Origin: Emticicia sp031378345
GTDB lineage: Bacteria > Bacteroidota > Bacteroidia > Cytophagales > Spirosomataceae
Reading direction: 5' to 3'
Length of the DNA: 64,000 nt
NCBI GenBank assembly: GCA_031378345.1
Contig: JANNDY010000034.1
Location: forward strand, 159,673 to 223,672
The number at the start of each line of letters is the position of its first letter. Position 1 is the first letter of the stretch. The notes under the pieces are model-generated. The model had not been told where the DNA came from, ran no database searches, and saw only the letters and a program-made list of their open reading frames with translations. Shown in pieces: positions 1 to 7,143 of the stretch. The position numbers and the translations under genes are program-made.

Positions 1-1686
1 GCTTCCAATATTGACCAAACAAATATAATGACCACAGAAGCTGGCACGGGCATTTTGGTTTGTAAGCACGAAATCGGCAAATATGGCATCGAAAAAGACC
101 TTTTGAGCAATATGGAGCATGGCAATTTGGACATTGACCTTGATTTTATGATGGCAAAAGGTTCAAATTCGGGCATTTATTTGCAAGGTCGATATGAGAT
201 TCAGTTGTTTGATAGTTGGGGCAAAAAAACACCAAAATATGGTGATTGTGGCGGAATTTATGAGCGTTGGGACGACTCAAAACCCGAAGGCTCAAAAGGC
301 TACCAAGGCATTGCACCACGCATAAACGTAGCAAAAGCCCCTGGTTTATGGCAAAACATAAAGATTTCGTTTCAAGCCCCACGCTTCGATGCCACAGGGA
401 AAAAGATTAGTAATGCCAAAATTCTTTCGATTATTATGAACGATATTTTGATTCATGAAAACGTTGAAATGACTGGACAAACACGTGGAGCTTTAATTGA
501 TAATGAAGTGGCACAAGGTCCATTGCGTTTTCAAGGCGACCACGGAAATGTGGCTTTCAGAAATATAAAATACAAGAGTTATAATGAAAAAAAACTCATA
601 TTCAGCGATTTGAAATTTGGTGTTTATAAAGGCAATTTCCGAACAATTGATGATGTTGAAAAAATAAAACCAACCTTAAATGGCAACGCAATGCTATTAA
701 ATTGGGCAGTAAGTAATGCTGAAAATGAATTTGCCGTAAAATATGTGGGCAAAATAAAAGTGCCCGAGGCAGGAAAATATACTTTCACGACTGTTCATGG
801 GGGCAATACCCAAATGAAAATTAATGGAAAAGAGGCATTCAAAAATGGTTGGTTGAATTCGGGCGAAGGTCGTCAAATGACCATCGAACTTCCTGCGGGC
901 GATGTTGATTTTGAAATGTATTATTGGAAAAGTGATGGTTGGCTTCAACCATCGTTGGGGCTTTATGCCGAGTCGGAAACCATTCGTCGACACCCGCTTC
1001 ATTACCCAAATTCGGCTTTGGTAACAAACCCCGTTTCACCGATTTTGCTTAATACTGCTACCGAACCTGTGCTTTTACGCTCATTTATGGACATCAAAGA
1101 AGGCGAAAAAAACAAGCGTGTGGTTCATGCGATTTCGGTCGGGAATAAAGAAAACATTCATTACACTTACGATTTAGATAACGGAGCTTTGTTTCAGATT
1201 TGGAAAGGTGGTTTTTTGAATACAACACCTATGTGGAACGACCGTGGCGATGGAAGTTCAAAACCTATGGGAAGTTTGACTTCTTTGAGCGATTCGCCAA
1301 CTTTGATGGTGCTTGATTCGCCCGAAAAACCTTGGGGCGTTTTGGACGCTTCGTTTCGTCCGAGAGGGTATGATTTAGATGAAAACGGTCAACCAACAAT
1401 CAAATATGACTTGAAAGGCGTACAGGTTTCTGACAAAATAACACCAAGCGAAGACGGCAAAATGTTCAAGCGTGAAATAGCTGTAAAAGGTTCATTATCA
1501 AATATTTATGGGAGATTGGCGACTGCAAAAAATATTACAAAAACACCCGAAGGCTTATTCATAGTTGGTGATAATGCCTATTTCATAAAAGTGATTGAAG
1601 GCTCGCCAAGTATTAGAGAATCCAACGGCATGAAAGAGCTGATTGTGCCAATTGGTGAAAAACTTTCTTATTCAATTATTTGGTAA
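1..1686 (+). CDS. DUF1080 (3-keto-disaccharide hydrolase-like) protein with PA14-like domain, 5' truncated
   Basis: The frame is open from the first base, so the true start lies upstream; the first ATG (28) is probably internal. The first ~185 visible residues look like a DUF1080 lectin-like fold (SNSGIYLQGRYEIQ, then a GDCGGIY segment), a family tied to hydrolysis of 3-keto-glycosides. Residues ~195-320 resemble a PA14-type beta-sandwich (AGKYTFTTVHGG, MKINGKE, LPAGDVDFEMYYW), often carbohydrate-binding. The remaining ~230 residues are a beta-rich tail I do not recognise. The next gene, a propeller/cytochrome c protein, follows after 79 bases in the same direction, which suggests joint action on oxidised sugars in the periplasm. 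Domain names come from motif memory and the function is inferred. Confidence 0.8.
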   Translation, partial: ASNIDQTNIMTTEAGTGILVCKHEIGKYGIEKDLLSNMEHGNLDIDLDFMMAKGSNSGIYLQGRYEIQLFDSWGKKTPKYGDCGGIYERWDDSKPEGSKGYQGIAPRINVAKAPGLWQNIKISFQAPRFDATGKKISNAKILSIIMNDILIHENVEMTGQTRGALIDNEVAQGPLRFQGDHGNVAFRNIKYKSYNEKKLIFSDLKFGVYKGNFRTIDDVEKIKPTLNGNAMLLNWAVSNAENEFAVKYVGKIKVPEAGKYTFTTVHGGNTQMKINGKEAFKNGWLNSGEGRQMTIELPAGDVDFEMYYWKSDGWLQPSLGLYAESETIRRHPLHYPNSALVTNPVSPILLNTATEPVLLRSFMDIKEGEKNKRVVHAISVGNKENIHYTYDLDNGALFQIWKGGFLNTTPMWNDRGDGSSKPMGSLTSLSDSPTLMVLDSPEKPWGVLDASFRPRGYDLDENGQPTIKYDLKGVQVSDKITPSEDGKMFKREIAVKGSLSNIYGRLATAKNITKTPEGLFIVGDNAYFIKVIEGSPSIRESNGMKELIVPIGEKLSYSIIW

Positions 1687-1765
1687 AGGCAAAGCTGTTC
1701 AAAGTTTGCAACTTTGAACCTAAGAATCAAATCAAGTCTTTGACTTTAATTAATCCTACTTCAAA

Positions 1766-3127
1766 ATGAAAAACATCATAAAAATATTCGTCTTTTTACT
1801 AACATTTTCGAGTGTGTTTGCCCAAAATACTGCCGAAAATGACTATTATCGTATCCTTACTTTGCCAGTTGCCGAAGGTACACTTTTGGAAGTTGGCGGC
1901 ATTACGACTATACCCAATGGCGACATAGCTTTGGCAACTCGCCGTGGCGATATTTGGATTATCAATAATGCCTACATGAATAATGGCACTGCTCCATTTT
2001 ATAGAAAATTTGCTTCTGGTTTGCACGAAATCTTAGGACTTGTCTATAAAAATGGCTCTTTTTACTGCACTCAAAGAGGAGAATTGACAAAATTGACTGA
2101 TAAAAACGGCGATGGAAAAGCAGATTCTTACGAAACAATTGCAAATTTACCAATCTCAGGTCATTACCACGAATATACTTTTGGACCAAAACTCATGCCC
2201 GACGGCTCAATGATTATTACGGGAAATGTTGCCTTTGGTGACGAAGAATGGTGGAGAGGCGAAAGCCGTGTGCCGTGGAGAGGTTGGGCATTGAAAATTA
2301 CCGAAGATGGCAAAATCGAACCTTTCGCAACAGGCATGCGTTCGCCTTGCGGTATCGGTGCAATTGATGGTGAGTTTTGGTACGGCGACAACCAAGGCGA
2401 TTGGATGGGTTCGGGCTTTATTTCCCAAGTAAACAAAGGTGATTTTATGGGACATCCCGCAGGTTTGCGTTGGACTGGCGAGCCTAATTCCCCTGTCAAA
2501 CTAACAACTGAGCAACTTTATGCAAAACTTGACCCACGCAAAACCAAAGATGCCAACGGACGATATATCAAACCCGAAGACATTGCAAGTGATAGAGGAA
2601 AGTACCTTTTTGAGGTAAAAAAAGATATTCCAGAAATCAAATTACCAGCTGTTTGGTTGCCGCATGGAGTGCTTGGAATATCAACTTCTGAGATAATTAA
2701 GGACGAAACCAATGGTGCTTTCGGACCATTTGCAGGACAACTCTTTGTGGGCGACCAAGGCAAAAGTAACCTCACAAGGGTATTTATCGAAAAAATTAAT
2801 GGTGAATATCAGGGTGCGGCTTTTGCTTTCAAAGATGGTTTTCAGTCTGGCACGCTTCGCATGGTTTTTGGCAATGACGGCTCCATGTTTGTTGGCGAAA
2901 CCAACCGTGGCTGGGGTTCGGCAGGAACAACAACTTCTGGCATCGAGCGTTTGGTTTGGACAGGAAAAATGCCTTTTGAAATGAAAACCGTCAAAGCCAT
3001 GCCTGATGGTTTTGAGGTAGAATTTACAAAACCTGTCAATAAAGCTACTGCCAATGACTTCAAAAATTACCAAATTCGTAGCTTTATTTATAAATACCAG
3101 CCAGTTTATGGCAGGCCCTATGGTTGA
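1766..3127 (+). CDS. Secreted beta-propeller (PQQ-type dehydrogenase-like) protein, N-terminal part of a frameshifted gene
   Basis: An N-terminal signal peptide (MKNIIKIFVFLLTFSSVFAQ) is followed by a beta-propeller with recurring LPDGSMIITGN, GMRSPCGIG and FVGDQGKSNL style blades, as in PVC/Cytophagales L-sorbosone or glucose dehydrogenase-like proteins. In that family the propeller continues into a linker and a C-terminal c-type cytochrome. Here the frame ends in an out-of-register tail (GRPYG, then TGA). Removing one C from the CCC at 3116-3118 restores GRPMVDEK and joins the next entry, for a protein of about 640 residues. This is either a real frameshift mutation or a sequencing error. 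The likely role is periplasmic oxidation of a sugar-like substrate with electrons passed to the fused haem. Confidence 0.8.
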   Translation: MKNIIKIFVFLLTFSSVFAQNTAENDYYRILTLPVAEGTLLEVGGITTIPNGDIALATRRGDIWIINNAYMNNGTAPFYRKFASGLHEILGLVYKNGSFYCTQRGELTKLTDKNGDGKADSYETIANLPISGHYHEYTFGPKLMPDGSMIITGNVAFGDEEWWRGESRVPWRGWALKITEDGKIEPFATGMRSPCGIGAIDGEFWYGDNQGDWMGSGFISQVNKGDFMGHPAGLRWTGEPNSPVKLTTEQLYAKLDPRKTKDANGRYIKPEDIASDRGKYLFEVKKDIPEIKLPAVWLPHGVLGISTSEIIKDETNGAFGPFAGQLFVGDQGKSNLTRVFIEKINGEYQGAAFAFKDGFQSGTLRMVFGNDGSMFVGETNRGWGSAGTTTSGIERLVWTGKMPFEMKTVKAMPDGFEVEFTKPVNKATANDFKNYQIRSFIYKYQPVYGRPYG

Positions 3128-3686
3128 TGAGAAATTTTTGAATGTAAAAGGCTTGAAACTTTCGTACGATGGTATGAAAGTCAGGCTTTTGGTTGATGGT
3201 TTGAGAGAACATTTTATTCATGAATTAAAAATTGATGGCGTAAAAGATTTGGACGACAAAACGCTTTTGCACAACATGGCTTTTTATACTTTGAATAATA
3301 TTCCGTCTGGCGAAAAAATGAGTAGTTTCGTACCTCGTCCTTCAAATATGGCTGTTACCAGTACTACAACCGCCGAAGTAAAACTCACTACGCCCGACGA
3401 TAAAACTGCCAAAACAAAAACCAAAAAAGCCCCAACCTACGAAGAAATAAAGCCTTTATTGCAAAAACACACTTGCTTGGCTTGCCACCAAACCGAAAAA
3501 CGCCAAGTTGGACCAGCCTATAAAGATGTAGCAAAAAGAGGCTATTCTGATGAAAAAATTGTGGAACTCATCTATAATCCAAACCCAAAAAACTGGGCAG
3601 GATATACCGAAATGTTAGCCATGCCGCAAGTGCCAAAAGCTGACGCCTTGAAAATCGCCGCTTGGATAAATTCTTTGAAGAAGTAG
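3120..3686 (+). CDS. Linker and cytochrome c domain, C-terminal part of the frameshifted propeller gene
   Basis: This frame carries the rest of the upstream propeller protein: a beta-rich linker (MVDEKFLNVKGLKL onward), a lysine/threonine-rich spacer, then a class I cytochrome c domain with the haem-binding motif CLACH and a likely axial methionine in LAMPQVPKA near the end. An ATG at 3054 opens the same frame, but the residues before 3120 duplicate the region already coded in the upstream frame and look like noise, so I place the true junction at 3116-3120. It has no signal peptide of its own, so it could not be exported or haem-loaded as a separate protein. It should be read as part of the gene starting at 1766. 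Confidence 0.75.
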   Translation: MVDEKFLNVKGLKLSYDGMKVRLLVDGLREHFIHELKIDGVKDLDDKTLLHNMAFYTLNNIPSGEKMSSFVPRPSNMAVTSTTTAEVKLTTPDDKTAKTKTKKAPTYEEIKPLLQKHTCLACHQTEKRQVGPAYKDVAKRGYSDEKIVELIYNPNPKNWAGYTEMLAMPQVPKADALKIAAWINSLKK

Positions 3687-3738
3687 GGAAATAGTTATAC
3701 AAACAAGCTCTTTCAGATTTTAGGGGGGCTTGTTAGGA

Positions 3739-3793
3739 TTCCCTTTGAATATATAAATGACTGATAATCAGCTATTTATATATTCAAAGGGAA
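3739..3793. repeat. Long perfect inverted repeat (20-bp arms)
   Basis: The arms at 3739-3758 (TTCCCTTTGAATATATAAAT) and 3774-3793 are perfect reverse complements. They enclose a 15-base loop whose core CTGATAATCAG is itself palindromic. The right arm runs into the toxin-gene remnant at 3792. No T-run follows on the + strand, so a simple terminator for the propeller/cytochrome gene is not the best reading. A small palindromic insertion or an excision scar is possible. Confidence 0.75.
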
Positions 3794-3878
3794 GCCTAAA
3801 AAACTAAAAGGTAGAGATGCATATCGCATTCGCACAGGCGACTATCGCATCATTTATTGCATTTTTGATAACGAAAAA
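3792..3878 (+). pseudogene. relE/parE-like toxin remnant, middle part
   Basis: A 29-codon open stretch reads KPKKLKGRDAYRIRTGDYR followed by IIYCIFDNEK, which is the conserved central block of RelE/ParE-family toxins (LKGR-DAYRIR-GDYRIIY-I-D). There is no start codon, and the N-terminal half (about 45 residues) is missing, replaced by the palindrome at 3739-3793. After 3878 the homology stops. The matching C-terminal end (KLIVEVIALGHRKDIYE) lies 3.1 kb away at 6992-7045, so the toxin gene appears to have been split by the restriction-modification island. Confidence 0.75.
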
Positions 3879-3992
3879 GTATTGCCGATGTGGTGGGATT
3901 TGAAAAACGTCAGCCGAAATTTAGCACCAAAGTTCATTAGAAGTACAATGTTTAAATTTAGTACAAATGCCCCACTTTTGCAAAACCCCCTG

Positions 3993-4892
3993 TTAGCCGA
4001 TCGCCCTTTTTTTCGTCAAGTTTAATTCTGTTTTATATTCTGTCTCTGGTTCTTCAACTACAAATAATTCTTGTTCTTTTTTGAAGTCAAAACAGCCTAA
4101 TTTTTGTTTGTAACTTGCAAATACTTTATTGTTTTCAATTTCAAGTTTTCTGTTTTTACTAATGTTCAAAAATTCTTCTTCTTGGTCAATTCCTAAAAAT
4201 CTTCTGTTAGCCAAGTTTGATGCAATTCCTGTCGTACTACTTCCTGTAAATGGGTCAAGTATCCAAGCATTTGGCTTTGTAGAAGCCAAAATTAAACGTG
4301 TCAAAACAGATAAAGGTTTTTGTGTTGGGTGTTTCCCACAAGATTTTTCCCAGGGAGCAATGGCTGGCAACTTCCAAACGTCTTTCATTTGTTTGTCGTC
4401 ATTTAGTTGCTTCATTAGTTCATAGTTGTAATAATGAGGAACTTTATCACTTTTCCTTGCCCAAATTATTTGTTCTGTTGAATAGGTGAAGTAACGGCAA
4501 GAAAAATTTGGTGGTGGATTTGACTTTTCCCAAGTGATTACGTTTAGAATTTTAAAACCTAACTCGTTTAGGATTTGTCCAACTGAAAAAATGTTGTGCA
4601 TTGTACCACTTATCCAAATTGTAGCATCGTCTTTCATTTTTTCTCTCGCCAATGTTAGCCACTTTCGATTAAAGTCGTTTATAAATTCAAAACCTTCCGA
4701 TTTATCCCATTTTCCTTTGTTTACGCTTACGATTTTGCCACTTTGAATTGAAAGTCCATTGTTTGAAAGGAAATAAGGTGGGTCTGCAAAAATCATATCA
4801 AACTTATGGTCGAATTGTGGCAAAAGTTCCATTGTATCTCCGTGAAGAAGATAAAAATCTTTGTTGATTGATTTGAAATAAGGGTTTATCAT
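3993..4892 (-). CDS. Beta-class N6-adenine DNA methyltransferase (DpnA/M2.DpnII-like)
   Basis: This 299-residue protein has the beta-class motif order: catalytic motif IV DPPY at residues 37-40 comes first, and the SAM-binding motif DPFTGSSTTG comes late (213-222), preceded by HPTQKP (188-193). Enzymes of this type include DpnA (M2.DpnII), which methylates GATC and also single-stranded DNA. The nearby Dam-like enzyme makes a DpnII-style two-methylase system plausible, but the target is inferred. The start overlaps the stop of the 80-residue gene upstream by ATGA, so the two are translationally coupled. The TAA stop lies inside the left inverted end of the island. The protein acts in the cytoplasm to protect host DNA. 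Confidence 0.88.
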   Translation of the reverse strand: MINPYFKSINKDFYLLHGDTMELLPQFDHKFDMIFADPPYFLSNNGLSIQSGKIVSVNKGKWDKSEGFEFINDFNRKWLTLAREKMKDDATIWISGTMHNIFSVGQILNELGFKILNVITWEKSNPPPNFSCRYFTYSTEQIIWARKSDKVPHYYNYELMKQLNDDKQMKDVWKLPAIAPWEKSCGKHPTQKPLSVLTRLILASTKPNAWILDPFTGSSTTGIASNLANRRFLGIDQEEEFLNISKNRKLEIENNKVFASYKQKLGCFDFKKEQELFVVEEPETEYKTELNLTKKRAIG

Positions 4893-5131
4893 TCTTCTAA
4901 CATATCAGCTAAAAAGTGTAACAATGTACCTAATTCATGACTTCCTTCTGTGAATCCATATTTTTCGCAGTTATCGGGAATAACCAAATCCCTAAATTTT
5001 ATATCTGAATCAGAAGACACAAGTCTAAGAGCATTAACTAAAATACTAATTTTTTCACTTGGAAAGGTCGTAAAAATAGAATTATTATGATGGGATTGTA
5101 GCTGTGAATTGGTAATAGTTAATGATTTCAT
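4889..5131 (-). CDS. Unknown 80-residue protein of the restriction-modification island
   Basis: This small acidic protein has no motif I recognise. It overlaps the following methyltransferase by four bases (ATGA) and is first in that operon, expressed from a promoter that faces away from the control gene. The sequence contains ITNSQLQSHHNNS near the N-terminus and a leucine-rich end (HELGTLLHFLADMLEE) that may be helical. It could modulate the methyltransferase, act as an inhibitor of the endonuclease, or be cargo. The coupling and its place in the shared control region support a real gene; no function can be assigned from sequence. Confidence 0.65.
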   Translation of the reverse strand: MKSLTITNSQLQSHHNNSIFTTFPSEKISILVNALRLVSSDSDIKFRDLVIPDNCEKYGFTEGSHELGTLLHFLADMLEE

Positions 5132-5142
5132 ATATTTTTTTA

Positions 5143-5181
5143 CAAATATAGTAAAAAAAACAACATCACACTTATTGTGTG
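5143..5181 (-). promoter_or_regulatory. Promoter of the small ORF/methyltransferase operon with overlapping dyad (candidate C-box)
   Basis: On the minus strand TATATTTG (5150-5143) fits the Bacteroidota -7 box. A dyad CACAC-TTATT-GTGTG at 5167-5181 covers the position where the -33 box would lie (about 5170-5173). A dyad over the -33 box between divergent methylase and control/nuclease operons is what a C-protein operator would look like: the HTH product could repress methylase transcription while controlling its own gene. The assignment rests on position and symmetry only. Confidence 0.5.
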
Positions 5182-5216
5182 TAGATTTTTATTTTTAAAA
5201 GAATGACTTTTGACAA

Positions 5217-5429
5217 ATGAAAAATGAAGTAATTATAAAATTTGGAAATAAAGTTCGTCAACTTAGGCTTTCTAAAAATCTTTCACAAGAAGTTCTTGCA
5301 GAGAAAAGTGGTCTTCACCGAAATTATATTGGTATGGTTGAACGGGGTGAAAGAAATCCTTCTTTAATAAATATTGAAAAATTAGCTAATTCTCTTGAAA
5401 TATCTTTGACAGATTTATTTAAACTTTAA
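5217..5429 (+). CDS. Small HTH (Xre/Cro-type) regulator, probable restriction-modification control (C) protein
   Basis: These 70 residues are almost entirely a helix-turn-helix of the HTH_3 family: LRLSKNLSQEVLAEKSGLHR then NYIGMVERGERNPSLINIEK, ending with LANSLEISLTDLFKL. Size and sequence match C proteins of type II restriction-modification systems, which delay nuclease expression until methylation is complete. It lies four bases before the endonuclease gene in the same direction, the usual C-R arrangement, and is divergent from the methylase operon with a dyad in between. The ATG at 5217 gives the natural length; no clear Shine-Dalgarno is seen. Confidence 0.85.
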   Translation: MKNEVIIKFGNKVRQLRLSKNLSQEVLAEKSGLHRNYIGMVERGERNPSLINIEKLANSLEISLTDLFKL

Positions 5430-5433
5430 AAAA

Positions 5434-5952
5434 ATGAGTAAAAAACCTAATATAGTTGGTGGTGGAGCAAATACAAATTTGAATGGATTAGATTTTGAGG
5501 GGAGAACTGACTTATTATCCGCTCTTAATAAACATCCTGAATTTGAAGTCAACGGTAATAGTGTGATGAAAAATGGCAAATTAGTTGCTTTATATTTTGA
5601 AAAGCACAATCTCTACAAAAGCTTCCTTAAACCAAAAGGAATTGATTATAAAACCATATTATCGAAAAAAATACTTCCTGATGGAGCAATATTAGTTGAT
5701 AATACAATCTACATTATTGAAAAGAAGTTTCAAGGAGGTAGTGGTTCAGTAGACGAAAAACTTCAAACTTGCGATTTCAAAAAGCAACAATACATCAAAT
5801 TATTTTCGCCATTGAATATTAGGGTGGAATATTACTATATTTTGAATGAATGGTTTGATAAACCCCAGTATATTGATGTGTTTGAATATATTGAAAGTGT
5901 TGGATGTAGGTATTTCATTGTAGATTTACCATTAGAAGCAATTGGTTTATAA
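5434..5952 (+). CDS. Type II restriction endonuclease, PD-(D/E)XK type
   Basis: This 172-residue protein has an N-terminal GGGANTNLNGLDFEGRTDLL segment, as in several small type II enzymes. A canonical metal-binding core follows: PDG with D83, then E96 and K98 in IIEKKFQGGSGSVDEKL. The glycine-rich loop after EKK and the following FKKQQY helix fit the PD-(D/E)XK fold. It does not resemble MboI or DpnII as I remember them, so the GATC guess for the system cannot be carried over to it. It is coupled to the HTH gene four bases upstream and overlaps the convergent Dam-like gene by six bases at the 3' end. It is the toxic half of the system. Confidence 0.82.
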   Translation: MSKKPNIVGGGANTNLNGLDFEGRTDLLSALNKHPEFEVNGNSVMKNGKLVALYFEKHNLYKSFLKPKGIDYKTILSKKILPDGAILVDNTIYIIEKKFQGGSGSVDEKLQTCDFKKQQYIKLFSPLNIRVEYYYILNEWFDKPQYIDVFEYIESVGCRYFIVDLPLEAIGL

Positions 5953-6867
5953 GTAAATCAATTGCCTATTTGTAATACAATTTGTGATTAATAACTCCTT
6001 TATACATCCTCTTTTCTCAGCATTTGCATTTATGCTTCTTCTTGCATCAACTCTTGAAATTGTAAAATCGCTATACAAATCATCAAAGAAATTATCATTT
6101 TCGTTTTTTCCTTTTAAGTCAGAATTACTTAAAATCCAATTATAATTTAATATGTCAAGTTTTGTACAAAAGTCTTTTAATCTAACCTGTTCAGCATCAT
6201 CAAAACTATCTTTTGAGTAAGTGTTAAAACTTGAAGTTTCGCTCAAAGGCTTATAAGGTGGGTCAAAGTAAAAAAGTGAATTTTCATTTGCTGAATTTAA
6301 AGTAATTTCAAAATCTCCACAAAGAATTTCTACTTTTTGCAAAGCATTACTAACTGCTAAAATATTTTCTTTGTCGCAAATAGTAGGTTTTTTGTAGCCA
6401 CCCATTGGCACATTATACAAATTCTTACTATTCACTCTGTACAGACCATTAAAACAAGTACGATTGATGAAGATAAACAAAGCGGCTTGTCCGCTTTGTT
6501 CTAATTTTCTTGTATTGTACAAGTCTCTTTTTTGGTAATAATAGAGTTTTTTATTGTCTTCGTTTCCATCTAAATCGTGAAATTCATTTTGCAAAACTTG
6601 AAGATTTGAAATCAATTCTTTTGGATTACTTGCAATAGATTTATATGTGTTTATCAGGTCTTCGTTGATGTCATTAATTACAGCCTTTTTAATTTTTGGA
6701 AAGTTGTTTAGCATCCAGAATAAAATCGCACCACTTCCAACAAAAGGTTCAATATAAGTAAATTTGGAGTTGAACAACTCCTTTGGCATTGATTTTTCTA
6801 TGTCCGAAATCAGTTGAGTTTTTCCACCTGCCCACTTTAAAAATGGTTTTGCATTTTTTTCTGTCAT
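5947..6867 (-). CDS. Alpha-class N6-adenine DNA methyltransferase (Dam/DpnM-like)
   Basis: This 306-residue protein has the Dam-family order: motif X KWAGGK (11-16), SAM motif I EPFVGSGAIL (40-49), TCFNGLYRVN (137-146) and catalytic DPPY (202-205). Dam and DpnM (M1.DpnII) methylate adenine in GATC, so GATC is the best guess for this enzyme but is unproven. It has its own promoter, TAACTTTG on the minus strand, and runs convergently into the endonuclease gene. Together with the DpnA-like enzyme it gives the system two methylases of different classes. Base composition matches the rest of the island. Confidence 0.88.
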   Translation of the reverse strand: MTEKNAKPFLKWAGGKTQLISDIEKSMPKELFNSKFTYIEPFVGSGAILFWMLNNFPKIKKAVINDINEDLINTYKSIASNPKELISNLQVLQNEFHDLDGNEDNKKLYYYQKRDLYNTRKLEQSGQAALFIFINRTCFNGLYRVNSKNLYNVPMGGYKKPTICDKENILAVSNALQKVEILCGDFEITLNSANENSLFYFDPPYKPLSETSSFNTYSKDSFDDAEQVRLKDFCTKLDILNYNWILSNSDLKGKNENDNFFDDLYSDFTISRVDARRSINANAEKRGCIKELLITNCITNRQLIYL

Positions 6868-6896
6868 TGCACTTTTCTTAATGAATTTGTTGTCGG

Positions 6897-6904
6897 CAAA
6901 GTTA
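6897..6904 (-). promoter_or_regulatory. -7 box of the Dam-like methyltransferase gene
   Basis: TAACTTTG on the minus strand matches the Bacteroidota -7 consensus TAnnTTTG, about 30 bases before the start codon. No good TTTG -33 box sits at the usual spacing, so this may be a weak or constitutive promoter. Confidence 0.45.
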
Positions 6905-6991
6905 CAATTTTATTCTCCTTTGTCGCTATTTTGGTGTTGAATTTTGAAGTCTGTCGATGGTTTGCAGTGTGTTCGTACGGTGTCGGCTAAC

Positions 6992-7045
6992 AAACTCATC
7001 GTTGAAGTAATTGCTCTTGGTCATAGAAAAGATATTTATGAGTAA
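6992..7045 (+). pseudogene. relE/parE-like toxin remnant, C-terminal end
   Basis: Seventeen codons and a stop read KLIVEVIALGHRKDIYE, the characteristic C-terminus of RelE/ParE toxins (V-V-V-GHR-DIY). They begin exactly at the right inverted end of the island, with no start codon. Joined to the remnant at 3792-3878 they give DNEK-KLIVEV, a natural continuation, so both fragments appear to come from one gene interrupted by insertion. Confidence 0.75.
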
Positions 7046-7143
7046 ACCATTACTCCTCCCTTAAAATTTCTTTCACTCTTCTTCCTTTTGAACTAAACAC
7101 CTCATTCAACCGTTAGTTTTTCAGAATAAAACTTTCCCCAAAA

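Larger units (their letters stand above)
3991..6992. mobile_element. Restriction-modification island with 10-bp inverted ends inside a toxin gene
   Basis: The segment is bounded by TGTTAGCCGA (3991-4000) and its reverse complement TCGGCTAACA (6983-6992). It holds five genes: two methyltransferases, an 80-residue ORF, an HTH control gene and an endonuclease. The left end contains the stop codon of the first methyltransferase. The sequence just outside the left end (CCCCACTTTTGCAAAACCCC) is partly palindromic, and the GTTAGC/GCTAAC cores recall integron-type cassette boundaries; that link is inference. No transposase or integrase is present. Toxin-gene fragments flank it on both sides. Confidence 0.65.

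Noticed and set aside
3879..3941. Possible shifted continuation of the left toxin remnant (DVVGFEKRQPKFSTKVH and stop)
   Set aside because: It does not match the RelE C-terminus, while the piece at 6992-7045 does; kept as unexplained DNA between the remnant and the island end.
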